A stretch of 6,711 bases of DNA from Chloroflexota bacterium (GCA_013697395.1 JACCWY010000099.1:1-6711), one strand, 5' to 3'; shown: positions 1 to 6,711, numbered from the stretch's first letter. Made by a program: numbers and translations. Notes: a model not told the origin generated them from the letters alone.

Positions 1-296
1 CCGACCAGCCGCGCAAACAGGTCAGGCTCCACCAGCGCAGGAAGAAGAGCCGGCAGCCAAGGCAGAACCCGGTACCGGCCAACAGCACCTGGAGACGGTG
101 TGGAAGGGATGGAGGCTGCTGCTCGAGCCGGTCGCTTATAGGTGCCCTACCTCCACCTGCCACATATCCTCGAATGACGCTACGCGGACCGATCGGAGTT
201 GTGAAGGTAGGCGCCGGCGCTTCCGGTTGGAGGCGTCCCTTTTTCTCCGTGCCGAACTCTGCAGACAGGCACACGATCCTCCCCGCCCGCGGTTCA
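1..296. other. Left-edge stretch without a supported gene
   Basis: I see no convincing gene here. Open frames exist on both strands, but none shows the strong third-position G/C bias of the real genes in this window combined with a good start and ribosome-binding site. The most protein-like piece is on the minus strand at about positions 60-1, reading roughly LPALLPALVEPDLFARLV and running off the left edge. It has no ATG; the only in-frame start is a GTG at 32-30 without a Shine-Dalgarno sequence. A plus-strand frame at 2-130 has an acidic, Ala/Pro-rich piece followed by HLETVWKGW, which could equally be the tail of an upstream gene or chance. From about 130 to 296 the sequence looks intergenic, with lower GC and no codon bias. 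No tRNA-like cloverleaf was recognised. Confidence 0.45.
135..163 (-). promoter_or_regulatory. Weak candidate sigma70-type promoter, leftward
   Basis: Read on the minus strand, GTGGCA (163-158, four of six matches to TTGACA) is followed after 17 bp by TATAAG (140-135, five of six matches to TATAAT). It would start transcription near position 128 towards the left edge, matching the possible leftward reading frame there. Matches of this quality occur by chance, and the downstream gene is not established, so this is only a candidate. Confidence 0.18.
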
Positions 297-347
297 CGGG
301 CAAGGCTGAATGGACAGCCGTCGACCCAGCGGGTCGGCGGCTGCCCG
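297..347 (+). promoter_or_regulatory. Structured leader element upstream of moaA (alternative hairpins)
   Basis: Positions 315-327 pair with 331-343 in a 13-bp stem closed by the triloop AGC, with only one G-T (G-U in RNA) pair (321/337). Two other pairings compete with it: GGCTG 304-308 with CAGCC 315-319, and CGGGCA 297-302 with TGCCCG 342-347. These two, with the inner stem 320-327/331-338, would form a three-way junction in place of the long hairpin. There is no T-run after the stem, so it is not a textbook intrinsic terminator. It lies 113 bp upstream of the moaA ATG. Pairing is directly visible. A regulatory role, such as an attenuator or cofactor-sensing leader, is inference, and I did not recognise the known Moco riboswitch consensus. 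Confidence 0.4.
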
Positions 348-459
348 CACTTGGCGCCATCGGCCCGATAACGGTCACGCAGTGAGCACTTGGCAAGAAC
401 GCCGCTCCGCCGCACCCTCACTTGGCAGGCGGCGCCGGCGGTGGGACGATGAGAGACCG

Positions 460-1485
460 ATGCAGGCGCCGCAGCCCCTCCCCGTCCTCGACACCCTCGG
501 CCGGCCGCTGCACGACCTGCGGATCAGTGTCACGGACCGATGCAACTTCCGCTGCGTGTACTGCATGCCCAAGGAGGTCTTCGGCCGCGACCACGCCTTC
601 CTGCCGCGCGCCGAGATCCTGGACTTCGAGGAGATCGAGCGCGTCGTCCGCGTCCTCACCGGCCTGGGCGTGGCCAAGGTGCGGCTCACCGGCGGCGAGC
701 CGCTCGTCCGGCGCAACCTCGAGCGCCTGGTGGCGATGCTCGCGCCGATCCCCGGCGTCGAGGACCTGACGCTCACGACGAACGCATCGCTGCTGGCGGG
801 CAAGGCACAAGAGCTGGCCGATGCCGGCATGCATCGGGTCACGGTCAGCCTCGACGCACTCGACGACCCGACCTTCATGCGCATGAACGACGTCGGCTTC
901 CCTGTCGCCCGCGTGCTCGACGGCATCGCCGCCGCCGAGGCCGCCGGCCTGGGGCCGATCAAGATCAACTCCGTCGTGCGCCGCGGCCTGAACGACCACG
1001 CCGTGCTGGACCTGGCCGGCCACTTCCGTGGGACGGGGCACACGGTGCGCTTCATCGAGTACATGGACGTCGGCCACTCGAACGGGTGGCGCATGGACGA
1101 CGTTGTCCCGGCGGCCGAGATCGTGGCCACGATCGACGCGCGCTGGTCGCTCGAGCCTATCGGGCCCGCGTACCGCGGAGAGGTGGCGAACCGGTATCGG
1201 TATCGCGACGGGGCCGGCGAGGTGGGCGTGATCGCATCGGTCACGCAGCCGTTCTGCGGGGATTGCACGCGCCTGCGCCTCTCGGCCGACGGCCAGCTCT
1301 TCACGTGCCTCTTTGCGACCCGCGGCCACGACCTGCGCGGCCTGCTGCGCTCGGGCGCGACCGATGCCGACCTCGCCGACTCGCTGAGCGCGCTCTGGCG
1401 CGTCCGCGACGATCGCTACTCGGAGCTGCGCACCGCCGACACCGTGGAGCTGCCCAAGGTCGAGATGAGCTACATCGGCGGCTGA
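460..1485 (+). CDS. moaA: GTP 3',8-cyclase MoaA (molybdenum cofactor biosynthesis)
   Basis: This cytoplasmic radical S-adenosylmethionine enzyme makes (8S)-3',8-cyclo-7,8-dihydroguanosine 5'-triphosphate from GTP, the first committed step of Moco synthesis; MoaC acts next. The 341-residue protein has the family's usual length. The radical-SAM motif TDRCNFRCVYC supplies Cys28, Cys32 and Cys35 for the SAM-binding [4Fe-4S] cluster. LTGGEP, the SAM-contacting motif, follows at about 76-81. The second, substrate-side cluster is the CxxCx13C motif at Cys266, Cys269 and Cys283, with TRLRLS (270-275) between. The protein ends in Gly-Gly, the conserved MoaA tail needed for catalysis. The frame stays open upstream to an ATG at 310 and a GTG at 382, but that extension is Arg-rich and runs through the leader hairpin. 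ATG 460 gives the family N-terminus, though its ribosome-binding site is weak. It converges on xdhC. No other moa gene is in the window. Confidence 0.95.
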   Translation: MQAPQPLPVLDTLGRPLHDLRISVTDRCNFRCVYCMPKEVFGRDHAFLPRAEILDFEEIERVVRVLTGLGVAKVRLTGGEPLVRRNLERLVAMLAPIPGVEDLTLTTNASLLAGKAQELADAGMHRVTVSLDALDDPTFMRMNDVGFPVARVLDGIAAAEAAGLGPIKINSVVRRGLNDHAVLDLAGHFRGTGHTVRFIEYMDVGHSNGWRMDDVVPAAEIVATIDARWSLEPIGPAYRGEVANRYRYRDGAGEVGVIASVTQPFCGDCTRLRLSADGQLFTCLFATRGHDLRGLLRSGATDADLADSLSALWRVRDDRYSELRTADTVELPKVEMSYIGG

Positions 1486-1497
1486 GGCGGCTCGGCG

Positions 1498-1676
1498 GCC
1501 GACATTTCGGCCATTCCTTCGCACGGCGGGCTTCGCGCGCTGGAATGCGGCGATATTTCGGCCACGGCCACGCACGAGGCCCGCAGGGAGGCGCTCCTCA
1601 CGCTCAGGGCTGGCCGATATTTCGCCGAAACCGAGCGCCACGACGCCTGATGCGGCCATGTAGCCGATATTTCGCC
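1498..1676. repeat. Four-copy near-palindromic intergenic repeat (about GCCGATATTTCGGC)
   Basis: Four copies of a 14-15 bp element lie between the convergent 3' ends of moaA and xdhC: 1498-1512 (GCCGACATTTCGGCC), 1549-1563 (GGCGATATTTCGGCC), 1613-1626 and 1663-1676 (both GCCGATATTTCGCC). All are in the same orientation, with start-to-start spacing of 51, 64 and 50 bp. The ideal unit is an inverted repeat, GCCGA-TATT-TCGGC. Copy 1 has the perfect 5-bp arms and the others carry one arm mismatch. The AT-rich core stands out in this GC-rich context. Copies 1 and 2 are joined by CATTCC (1512-1517) and GGAATG (1542-1547), which allow a larger imperfect hairpin. Possible roles are a REP-like dispersed repeat, a bidirectional transcript end or a protein-binding array. 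I do not recognise a named family. The stretch 1486-1692 has no supported gene. Confidence 0.75.
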
Positions 1677-1692
1677 AACGAGGCACGTGGCC

Positions 1693-2817
1693 TCAGACCG
1701 CTGGCTCCGCCTCCGGGACGGCGTGGATCGGGGCGGTGCGTGCGCGCAACGGGCCGCCAGCGCGCCCGCGGTGCACGGCCAGCAGCTCGGCGACGATCGA
1801 CCACGCGACCTCGTCCGGACCCTCGGCGCCGAGGTCGAGGCCGGCCGGAGCGTGCAGAACGTCGAGGTCCGCAGCGGTCGGCTCGATGCCCGTGGCCGCC
1901 AGCTCGGCGAGCATCTGGTCGGTGCGCCGGCGCGGGCCTAGGACGCCAAGGTAGGCGAGGCCGCGACCGAGCAGCGATCGCAGGTAGTCGATGTCGCGCA
2001 GGTAGTTGTGGGTCATCACGACGGCCGACATCCGCGCATCCGGGACGAACGCATCGCCCACGACCAGCGGCTCGGCGTGCAGGAACGCGACTGCATCCGG
2101 GAAGCGGTCGTGGGACAGGAACGGTCGACGCACGTCGGCGACGGTGACGTGCCAGCCGAGCGACGCCGCCTGGCGGACGAGCGGGATCGCGTCATGGCCG
2201 GCCCCGCACACCAGGAGGCGCGGTGGCGGCAGCAGCACCTCCGTGAAGACGCGCAGCTCGCCGAGCTGCTCCAGACTGCTCACGCCGGAATCAAGGGCGT
2301 GGCGCGCAAGATCGGCGGCGGCCGCGTCGGCCTCGTCTGATCCGATGCCGCCCTCGACCCGGCCATCGGCGTGCAGGAGGAGCCGGGCGCCGGGGCTGAC
2401 CGTATCGGTCCCCGAGTCGATGACCGTGACCAGGCAGCAGGCACGCTCCTCCTCGACTGCCGTGCGGAGCGCGGCAGCTGTGGCCACCGCGTGCTCGGCC
2501 GGCTCGATGAAGAGCTCCATGGCGCCGTTGCAGCCAAGGCCATAGCCCCAGACCTCATCGCCGTCGGCGGTCAGGTCGAACAGCTCGAGGCGCGGCTCGC
2601 CGGAGGCCATCACCTCGCGGCCGATGCGCTCGACGTCGCCCTCCAGGCAGCCGCCCGAGACGTTGCCCACGGCGGCGCCGTGCTCCGGCACCAGCAGCCG
2701 GGCGCCGGGACGCCGGTACGTCGACCCGCGGACGCTGACGATCGTCGCCAGCGCCATCCGCTCGCCACGGGCGTGGAGGGCCGAGATTGCGGAGAGGACG
2801 TCGCTGATCTCGCTCAT
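1693..2817 (-). CDS. xdhC: XdhC/CoxI-family molybdenum cofactor maturation factor
   Basis: Proteins of this family bind Moco, promote its sulfuration and hand it to xanthine dehydrogenase/CO dehydrogenase-type apoenzymes in the cytoplasm. The 374-residue product has both expected halves. The N-terminal XdhC/CoxI domain shows RGSTYRRPGA (30-39), NVSGGCLEGDV (52-62) and GYGLGCNG (91-98). The C-terminal Rossmann-like XdhC domain shows LLVCGAGHDA (about 201-210), THNYLRDIDYL (269-279), GVLGPRRRT (291-299) and a GLDLGAEGPDE segment (326-336) near the end. The ATG at 2817-2815 is preferred because the frame upstream of it is low-complexity and unlike the family; the nearest Shine-Dalgarno-like sequence (TGAGG, 11 nt upstream) is weak. 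It is transcribed away from coxSLM across a shared intergenic region and ends against the repeat cluster. The neighbourhood suggests the CoxSLM enzyme is its client, which is inference. Confidence 0.92.
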   Translation of the reverse strand: MSEISDVLSAISALHARGERMALATIVSVRGSTYRRPGARLLVPEHGAAVGNVSGGCLEGDVERIGREVMASGEPRLELFDLTADGDEVWGYGLGCNGAMELFIEPAEHAVATAAALRTAVEEERACCLVTVIDSGTDTVSPGARLLLHADGRVEGGIGSDEADAAAADLARHALDSGVSSLEQLGELRVFTEVLLPPPRLLVCGAGHDAIPLVRQAASLGWHVTVADVRRPFLSHDRFPDAVAFLHAEPLVVGDAFVPDARMSAVVMTHNYLRDIDYLRSLLGRGLAYLGVLGPRRRTDQMLAELAATGIEPTAADLDVLHAPAGLDLGAEGPDEVAWSIVAELLAVHRGRAGGPLRARTAPIHAVPEAEPAV

Positions 2818-2874
2818 GAACCGATGCGCCTCAGGGGCGGAGCGTACTCCACGTGGCGGCGCGGAGCCATGTCG

Positions 2875-2885
2875 GGCACTGTGCC
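2875..2885. promoter_or_regulatory. 11-nt palindrome GGCACTGTGCC, possible operator
   Basis: Perfect 5-bp arms flank a single central T, 58 bp upstream of the xdhC start codon. Its half-site GGCAC recurs in the tandem repeat at 2938-2957, which would fit one regulator binding both places. No regulator gene is in the window and no family was recognised, so the role is speculative. Confidence 0.25.
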
Positions 2886-2937
2886 ACGGCATGGGTGATC
2901 CGCGTCAGCGTCTCCCCCGTGAGATCGTGCGAAGCAA

Positions 2938-2957
2938 CGTTGGCACGTTGGCACGTT
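2938..2957. repeat. Tandem 8-bp repeat CGTTGGCA, 2.5 copies
   Basis: CGTTGGCA occurs at 2938-2945 and 2946-2953, followed by a partial CGTT at 2954-2957. The left edge also forms the palindrome CAACGTTG (2935-2942). It lies about 175-195 bp upstream of the coxS start, and about 120 bp from the xdhC start. A direct-repeat operator for an activator or repressor is possible; chance slippage is the alternative. Confidence 0.5.
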
Positions 2958-3042
2958 CTCTCGGCAGGGTGATGACACGGGCGCTACCGACCCGGCCGGC
3001 AACCGGATACCACCTTGACCCCGGCACCCGGCAGCGCGAAGA

Positions 3043-3072
3043 TTGACGCGTTCCACCCGATCGCCCTATCTC
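3043..3072 (+). promoter_or_regulatory. Candidate coxSLM promoter
   Basis: TTGACG (3043-3048, five of six matches to the -35 consensus) is followed after 18 bp by TATCTC (3067-3072, three of six matches to the -10 consensus). Transcription would start near 3079 and leave a leader of about 50 nt before the coxS start codon. The second box, TTGACC at 3015-3020, has only a poor -10 partner (GAAGAT, 3038-3043). The -10 match is weak in both cases. Confidence 0.27.
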
Positions 3073-3117
3073 GCGTCGGACCCTCCACTGCTTGAGGATC
3101 CCCCGCGTCTGACAGCG

Positions 3118-3124
3118 AAGGAGG
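3118..3124 (+). promoter_or_regulatory. Ribosome-binding site AAGGAGG deciding the coxS GTG start
   Basis: A near-perfect Shine-Dalgarno AAGGAGG sits 6 nt before the GTG at 3131. It fixes this non-ATG codon as the coxS start over the later in-frame ATG (3149, residue 7). Confidence 0.85.
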
Positions 3125-3130
3125 CTGCCG

Positions 3131-3742
<612 letters not shown>

Positions 3743-3744
3743 CG

Positions 3745-3751
3745 AAGGAGG
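3745..3751 (+). promoter_or_regulatory. Ribosome-binding site AAGGAGG deciding the coxL start
   Basis: AAGGAGG lies 7 nt before the ATG at 3759, between the coxS stop and coxL. It supports this start over the upstream extension of the open frame, which overlaps the end of coxS and is Arg-rich. Confidence 0.88.
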
Positions 3752-3758
3752 CACCACC

Positions 3759-6200
3759 ATGGCAGTTGCCACAGCATTCGGTGCCGCGATCAAGCGGAAG
3801 GAGGATCCGCGCTTCGTCACCGGTACCGGAACGTACGTGGACGACGTCCAGCTCCCGGGCATGACGTACGCGGCCATCCTCCGCTCGCCGTACGCGCATG
3901 CCCGCATCAAGAGCATCGACATCTCCGGGGCCAAGGCGATGCCCGGCGTCCTGGCAGCCTGGACAGGAAAGGACCTAGAGGCCGATCTCAACCCATTGCC
4001 CATGGCGTGGGCGGCCGGCGGCAACTCCGGCGGCGAGGTCGGCGGCGTCGTGAACAACGTCAACAGCCCGCGGGTGCTCGCCATCGACGACGTGAAGTGG
4101 ACCGGCGAGGGCGTGGCGGTCGTGATCGCGGAGACCCGCGAGCAGGCGGAGGACGCGCGCGAGGCAATCGACGTTGACTGGGAGCTGCTGCCGGCCGTGG
4201 TCGACACGGAGGGCGCAACCGCGGACGGTGCGCCGCAGCTCCACGAGAACGCGCCGAACAACGTGGCCTTCACCTGGGCCGTCGGCGACCGCGACGGGAC
4301 CGATGCGGCGCTCAAGGCCGCCGACGTCGTCGTGAAGCAACGGATCGTGAACCAGCGCCTGATCCCGAATCCCATGGAGGCGCGCGGCTCGGTTGGCAAG
4401 TGGGAGCAGGGCAACGACGAGTACACGATCTGGATGGGTTCGCAGACCCCGCACATCCAGCGCTTGCTGCTGGCCGCCTTCGTGATGGGCGTGCCCGAGA
4501 ACAAGATCCGGGTCATCGCTCCGGATGTCGGCGGCGGCTTCGGCCAGAAGATCTTCTGCTACGCGGACATGGCGCTCGTGGCATGGGCGTCGAAGCAGCT
4601 GGGCGGCCGGCCGGTGAAGTTCGCCGAGACGCGCCGCGAGAACTACCAGGCGGGCACGCACGGCCGCGACCACATCACCTACATGGAGGTCGCGGCCAAG
4701 CGCGACGGGACGGTGACCGGCCTGAAGGTGAAGACGTACGCCAACATGGGCGGGCGCCTGTCGACCATCGGTCCCGGCATCCCGACCACGCTCTACGGCC
4801 GGCTTCTGGCCGGGCCGTACAAGATCCCGAACGTCTTCTGCGAGGTGATCGGGACGTACACGAACACCGTGTTCGTGGACGCCTACCGTGGCGCCGGACG
4901 CCCGGAGGCGACCTACGTCCTGGAGCGGGCGATGGACCTCGTGGCCGATGAGCTGGGGATCGACCCCGCCGACGTCCGCCGCCGGAACTTCCTGGCCCCC
5001 GACGAGTTCCCGTACCGCAACCCGTCCGGGCTGCTGCGCAGCTGGAACGACGCCGAGGTGGAGATCGACTCCGGCAACTACGAGCCGGCACTCGACAAGG
5101 CGCTGGCCATGGCGGGCTACGCCGATATCGGCACGGCGAAACAGGAGGCCGAAGGGCGCGGCAAGCACCTGGGCGTCGGCCTCTCCACGTACCTCGAGAT
5201 CTGCGGCGTCGCGCCCTCCAAGTGGATCGGCCTGGTGGGCGAGGGCTGGGGGGCGGCGATGTGGGAGTCGGCGAACATCCGCATCCACCTCACCGGCAAG
5301 GTCGTCCTGTCCATCGGCACCAGCTCGCACGGCCAGGGTCACGAGACGACGATGGCCCAAATCGTGGCGACCGAGCTGGGCGTGCCGGTCGAGGACGTGA
5401 CCGTCGACCACTCCGACACGTTCGGAACCCCGTTCGGCTACGGCACGTACGGGAGCCGTTCCGCGGCGGTGGGGGGCATGGCCGCCATCAAGGCCGCCGA
5501 CAAGATCAAGGCCAAGGCGCGGGTGCTCGCCGCCCACATGCTCGAGGCAGCGCCCGACGACGTGGTCTTCGAGGAAGGGAAGCTGTTCGTCAAGGGCTCG
5601 CCCGACAAGGCCAAGACGATCCAGGAGGTCGCGCTGGCGGCTCACGTCGGGTACGACCTGCCCGATGGCGTGGAGCCGTACCTCGACGAGACTGCATACT
5701 ACGACACGCCGAACTGCACCTGGCCGTTCGGCAGCCACGTGGCGATCGTGGAGGTGGACAAGGAGACCGGCGCGGTGGACCTCGTGCGCTACGTCGCGGT
5801 CGACGACTGCGGGGTGCGCATCAACCCGATGATCGTCGACGGCCAGCTCCACGGCGGGCTGGTACAGGGCATCGGCCAGGCACTCTGGGAGGGCGCCGTC
5901 TACGACGAGAACGGCCAGCTGCTGACCGGCTCGATGATGGACTACGCGGTCCCGCGCGCCAGCTGGTTCCCGACGTTCGAGATGGACCAGACGGTGACCC
6001 CGTCGCCCGTCAACCAGATGGGCGTCAAGGGTGTCGGCGAGGCGGCGACGATCGGCAGCACGCCGGCCGTGGTGAACGCCGTGGTCGACGCGCTCAGCTC
6101 GTACGGCATCCGCCATATCGACATGCCGCTCACCCCGCAGCGGGTGTGGCGCGCCATGCAGGCCGCCCGCAATGGCGGCAACGGGGAGGTGCGCTCATGA
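3759..6200 (+). CDS. coxL: CoxL-like (form II) molybdenum hydroxylase large subunit
   Basis: This is the Moco-bearing catalytic subunit of the xanthine oxidase/CO dehydrogenase family, 813 residues, the usual length. The N-terminal aldehyde oxidase/xanthine dehydrogenase a/b hammerhead domain begins with KEDPRFVTGTGTYVDD (about 13-28). Moco-binding signatures follow: VGGGFGQK (257-264), HGQGHETT (524-531) and GVKGVGEA (755-762), whose Glu761 matches the conserved catalytic glutamate of the family. The active-site loop is AYRGAGR (375-381). Form I CO dehydrogenases have AYXCSFR there, with the Cys that binds Cu in the CuSMoO2 centre. This protein lacks that Cys, so it is form II, whose members have uncertain or varied substrates. 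The S-L-M order is also the form II order. coxM overlaps its stop by 4 bp, implying translational coupling. A CO-oxidising role is possible but not shown; another aldehyde or heterocycle substrate is equally open. Confidence 0.94.
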   Translation: MAVATAFGAAIKRKEDPRFVTGTGTYVDDVQLPGMTYAAILRSPYAHARIKSIDISGAKAMPGVLAAWTGKDLEADLNPLPMAWAAGGNSGGEVGGVVNNVNSPRVLAIDDVKWTGEGVAVVIAETREQAEDAREAIDVDWELLPAVVDTEGATADGAPQLHENAPNNVAFTWAVGDRDGTDAALKAADVVVKQRIVNQRLIPNPMEARGSVGKWEQGNDEYTIWMGSQTPHIQRLLLAAFVMGVPENKIRVIAPDVGGGFGQKIFCYADMALVAWASKQLGGRPVKFAETRRENYQAGTHGRDHITYMEVAAKRDGTVTGLKVKTYANMGGRLSTIGPGIPTTLYGRLLAGPYKIPNVFCEVIGTYTNTVFVDAYRGAGRPEATYVLERAMDLVADELGIDPADVRRRNFLAPDEFPYRNPSGLLRSWNDAEVEIDSGNYEPALDKALAMAGYADIGTAKQEAEGRGKHLGVGLSTYLEICGVAPSKWIGLVGEGWGAAMWESANIRIHLTGKVVLSIGTSSHGQGHETTMAQIVATELGVPVEDVTVDHSDTFGTPFGYGTYGSRSAAVGGMAAIKAADKIKAKARVLAAHMLEAAPDDVVFEEGKLFVKGSPDKAKTIQEVALAAHVGYDLPDGVEPYLDETAYYDTPNCTWPFGSHVAIVEVDKETGAVDLVRYVAVDDCGVRINPMIVDGQLHGGLVQGIGQALWEGAVYDENGQLLTGSMMDYAVPRASWFPTFEMDQTVTPSPVNQMGVKGVGEAATIGSTPAVVNAVVDALSSYGIRHIDMPLTPQRVWRAMQAARNGGNGEVRS

Positions 6201-6711
6201 TCCCGGCACCGGTCGCGTACACGCGGGCGGGAAGCCTGGACGAGGCGCTCAGCCTGCTCGCCCAGGACGGGGATGCGAAGCTGCTCGCCGGCGGGCAGAG
6301 CCTGATCCCGCTCATGAAGTTCCGCCTGGCGTCGCCGGATCGGCTGATCGACATCGGCCGCATCGACGAGCTGCGCGGCATCAGCGCCGCCGACAGCGGA
6401 TTCCGGATCGGTGCGCTGACGACGTACGCCGAAGCCCTCGAGGACAATGCGCTGTGCGGCGCCTACCCGCTGCTGCCCGAGGTGATCAACGACATCGGCG
6501 ATATCCAGGTCCGTAACCGCGGGACGATCGGCGGGGCGCTGGCCCATGCCGATCCGGCCAGTGACCTGCCGGCGCTGGCCCTGGCGCTCGACGGCGAGAT
6601 CGAGATCCGATCCCGCGACGGGACGCGGAAGGTGCCGGCGGCCGATTTCTTCATCGGCCCATTCACCACCGACCTGGGATCCGACGAGATCCTGACCGCG
6701 CTCCACCTGCC
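6197..6711 (+). CDS. coxM: CoxM-like FAD-binding medium subunit (partial, cut by right edge)
   Basis: This is the flavin subunit that takes electrons from CoxS and passes them to the external acceptor. Only the first 171 codons are in the window; the family is usually about 280-290 residues. The frame has no stop up to the edge. FAD-binding signatures of the PCMH-type FAD domain are present: AGGQSLIPLMKFRLA (31-45) and NRGTIGGALAHADPASDLPA (107-126), the two pyrophosphate-contacting stretches. The ATG overlaps the coxL stop as ATGA, and GGGGAGG (6183-6189) lies 7 nt upstream, so the start is well supported. It completes the three-subunit set encoded by this operon. Further cox accessory genes may follow beyond the edge but cannot be seen. 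Confidence 0.95.
   Translation, partial: MIPAPVAYTRAGSLDEALSLLAQDGDAKLLAGGQSLIPLMKFRLASPDRLIDIGRIDELRGISAADSGFRIGALTTYAEALEDNALCGAYPLLPEVINDIGDIQVRNRGTIGGALAHADPASDLPALALALDGEIEIRSRDGTRKVPAADFFIGPFTTDLGSDEILTALHL

Larger units (their letters stand above)
2818..3130. promoter_or_regulatory. Divergent xdhC / coxSLM intergenic control region
   Basis: These 313 bp separate the start codons of the leftward maturation gene and the rightward hydroxylase operon, so promoters for both should lie here. No gene is supported inside it. It holds a perfect palindrome GGCACTGTGCC (2875-2885), a tandem 8-bp repeat (2938-2957), and two TTGAC boxes on the plus strand (TTGACC 3015-3020, TTGACG 3043-3048). The pentamer GGCAC or its complement GTGCC occurs five times (2875-2879, 2881-2885, 2942-2946, 2950-2954, 3023-3027), somewhat more than I would expect by chance at this GC content. 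A shared regulator of both transcripts is plausible but inferred. No convincing leftward promoter was found. Confidence 0.5.

Noticed and set aside
310..459. Upstream extension of the moaA frame to ATG 310 or GTG 382
   Set aside because: The extra 50 residues are Arg/Ser-rich and unlike MoaA, and they span the leader hairpin. Neither start has a Shine-Dalgarno sequence. ATG 460 gives the family-typical N-terminus and length.
1498..1676. Reading the four spaced repeats as a small CRISPR array
   Set aside because: The repeats are only 14-15 bp and degenerate, spacing is uneven, and no cas gene is present.
418..1686. Minus-strand frames of 309 and 422 codons opposite moaA
   Set aside because: They are shadows of moaA with no domain, no ribosome-binding site and compositional bias only.
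540..2147. 535-codon plus-strand frame across moaA, the repeat cluster and xdhC
   Set aside because: It runs out of frame through moaA and antisense through xdhC, and is extremely Arg/Pro/Ala-rich. It is a GC-composition artefact.
5121..5132. Perfect palindrome GCCGATATCGGC inside coxL, similar to the intergenic repeat
   Set aside because: It encodes conserved-looking residues (Ala-Asp-Ile-Gly) in frame and differs in its core from the intergenic element. A chance palindrome in GC-rich coding sequence is the simpler reading.
3975..6116. 713-codon open frame on the minus strand opposite coxL
   Set aside because: It is antisense to a well-supported gene. Long antisense frames are expected in high-GC codon-biased genes, and the translation is His/Val/Asp/Arg-rich with no recognisable domain.

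Overview
The window carries a compact molybdenum-hydroxylase locus from a high-GC bacterium. The real genes use almost exclusively G or C at third codon positions, stop with TGA and include one GTG start. Family content and composition would fit Chloroflexota (for example Limnocylindria-like lineages) or Actinomycetota. The sequence alone does not settle which, and no rRNA or other taxonomic marker is present.

Layout, left to right: (1) 1-459 has no confidently supported gene. It contains a strong inverted repeat (13-bp stem with a 3-nt loop, 315-343) in the leader of the next gene, and a weak leftward promoter candidate near the left edge. (2) 460-1485, plus strand: moaA, the radical-SAM GTP 3',8-cyclase of molybdenum cofactor (Moco) synthesis, complete with both Fe-S cysteine motifs and the C-terminal Gly-Gly. 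(3) 1486-1692: a 207-bp convergent intergenic gap with four copies of a near-palindromic element (consensus about GCCGATATTTCGGC) at 50-63 bp spacing. (4) 1693-2817, minus strand: an XdhC/CoxI-family Moco maturation factor. (5) 2818-3130: a divergent intergenic region with a tandem 8-bp repeat, an 11-nt palindrome and a weak promoter candidate. (6) 3131-6711, plus strand: an operon in the order small, large, medium subunit (coxS-coxL-coxM). Each gene has a strong Shine-Dalgarno sequence, coxL and coxM overlap by 4 bp (ATGA), and coxM runs off the right edge.

The genes fit one another: MoaA starts the Moco pathway, the XdhC-type protein would mature and insert Moco, and CoxSLM would be the client hydroxylase passing electrons from Mo through two [2Fe-2S] clusters to FAD. 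The large subunit carries AYRGAGR at its active-site loop, not the cysteine-containing AYXCSFR of bona fide aerobic CO dehydrogenase. With the S-L-M gene order, this marks it as a form II (CoxL-like) enzyme whose physiological substrate is uncertain. CO oxidation should not be assumed.

No clearly new multi-gene system is visible. The parts least explained by known families are the repeat cluster between moaA and xdhC, the structured leader upstream of moaA, and the Ser/acid-rich C-terminal tail on the small subunit.
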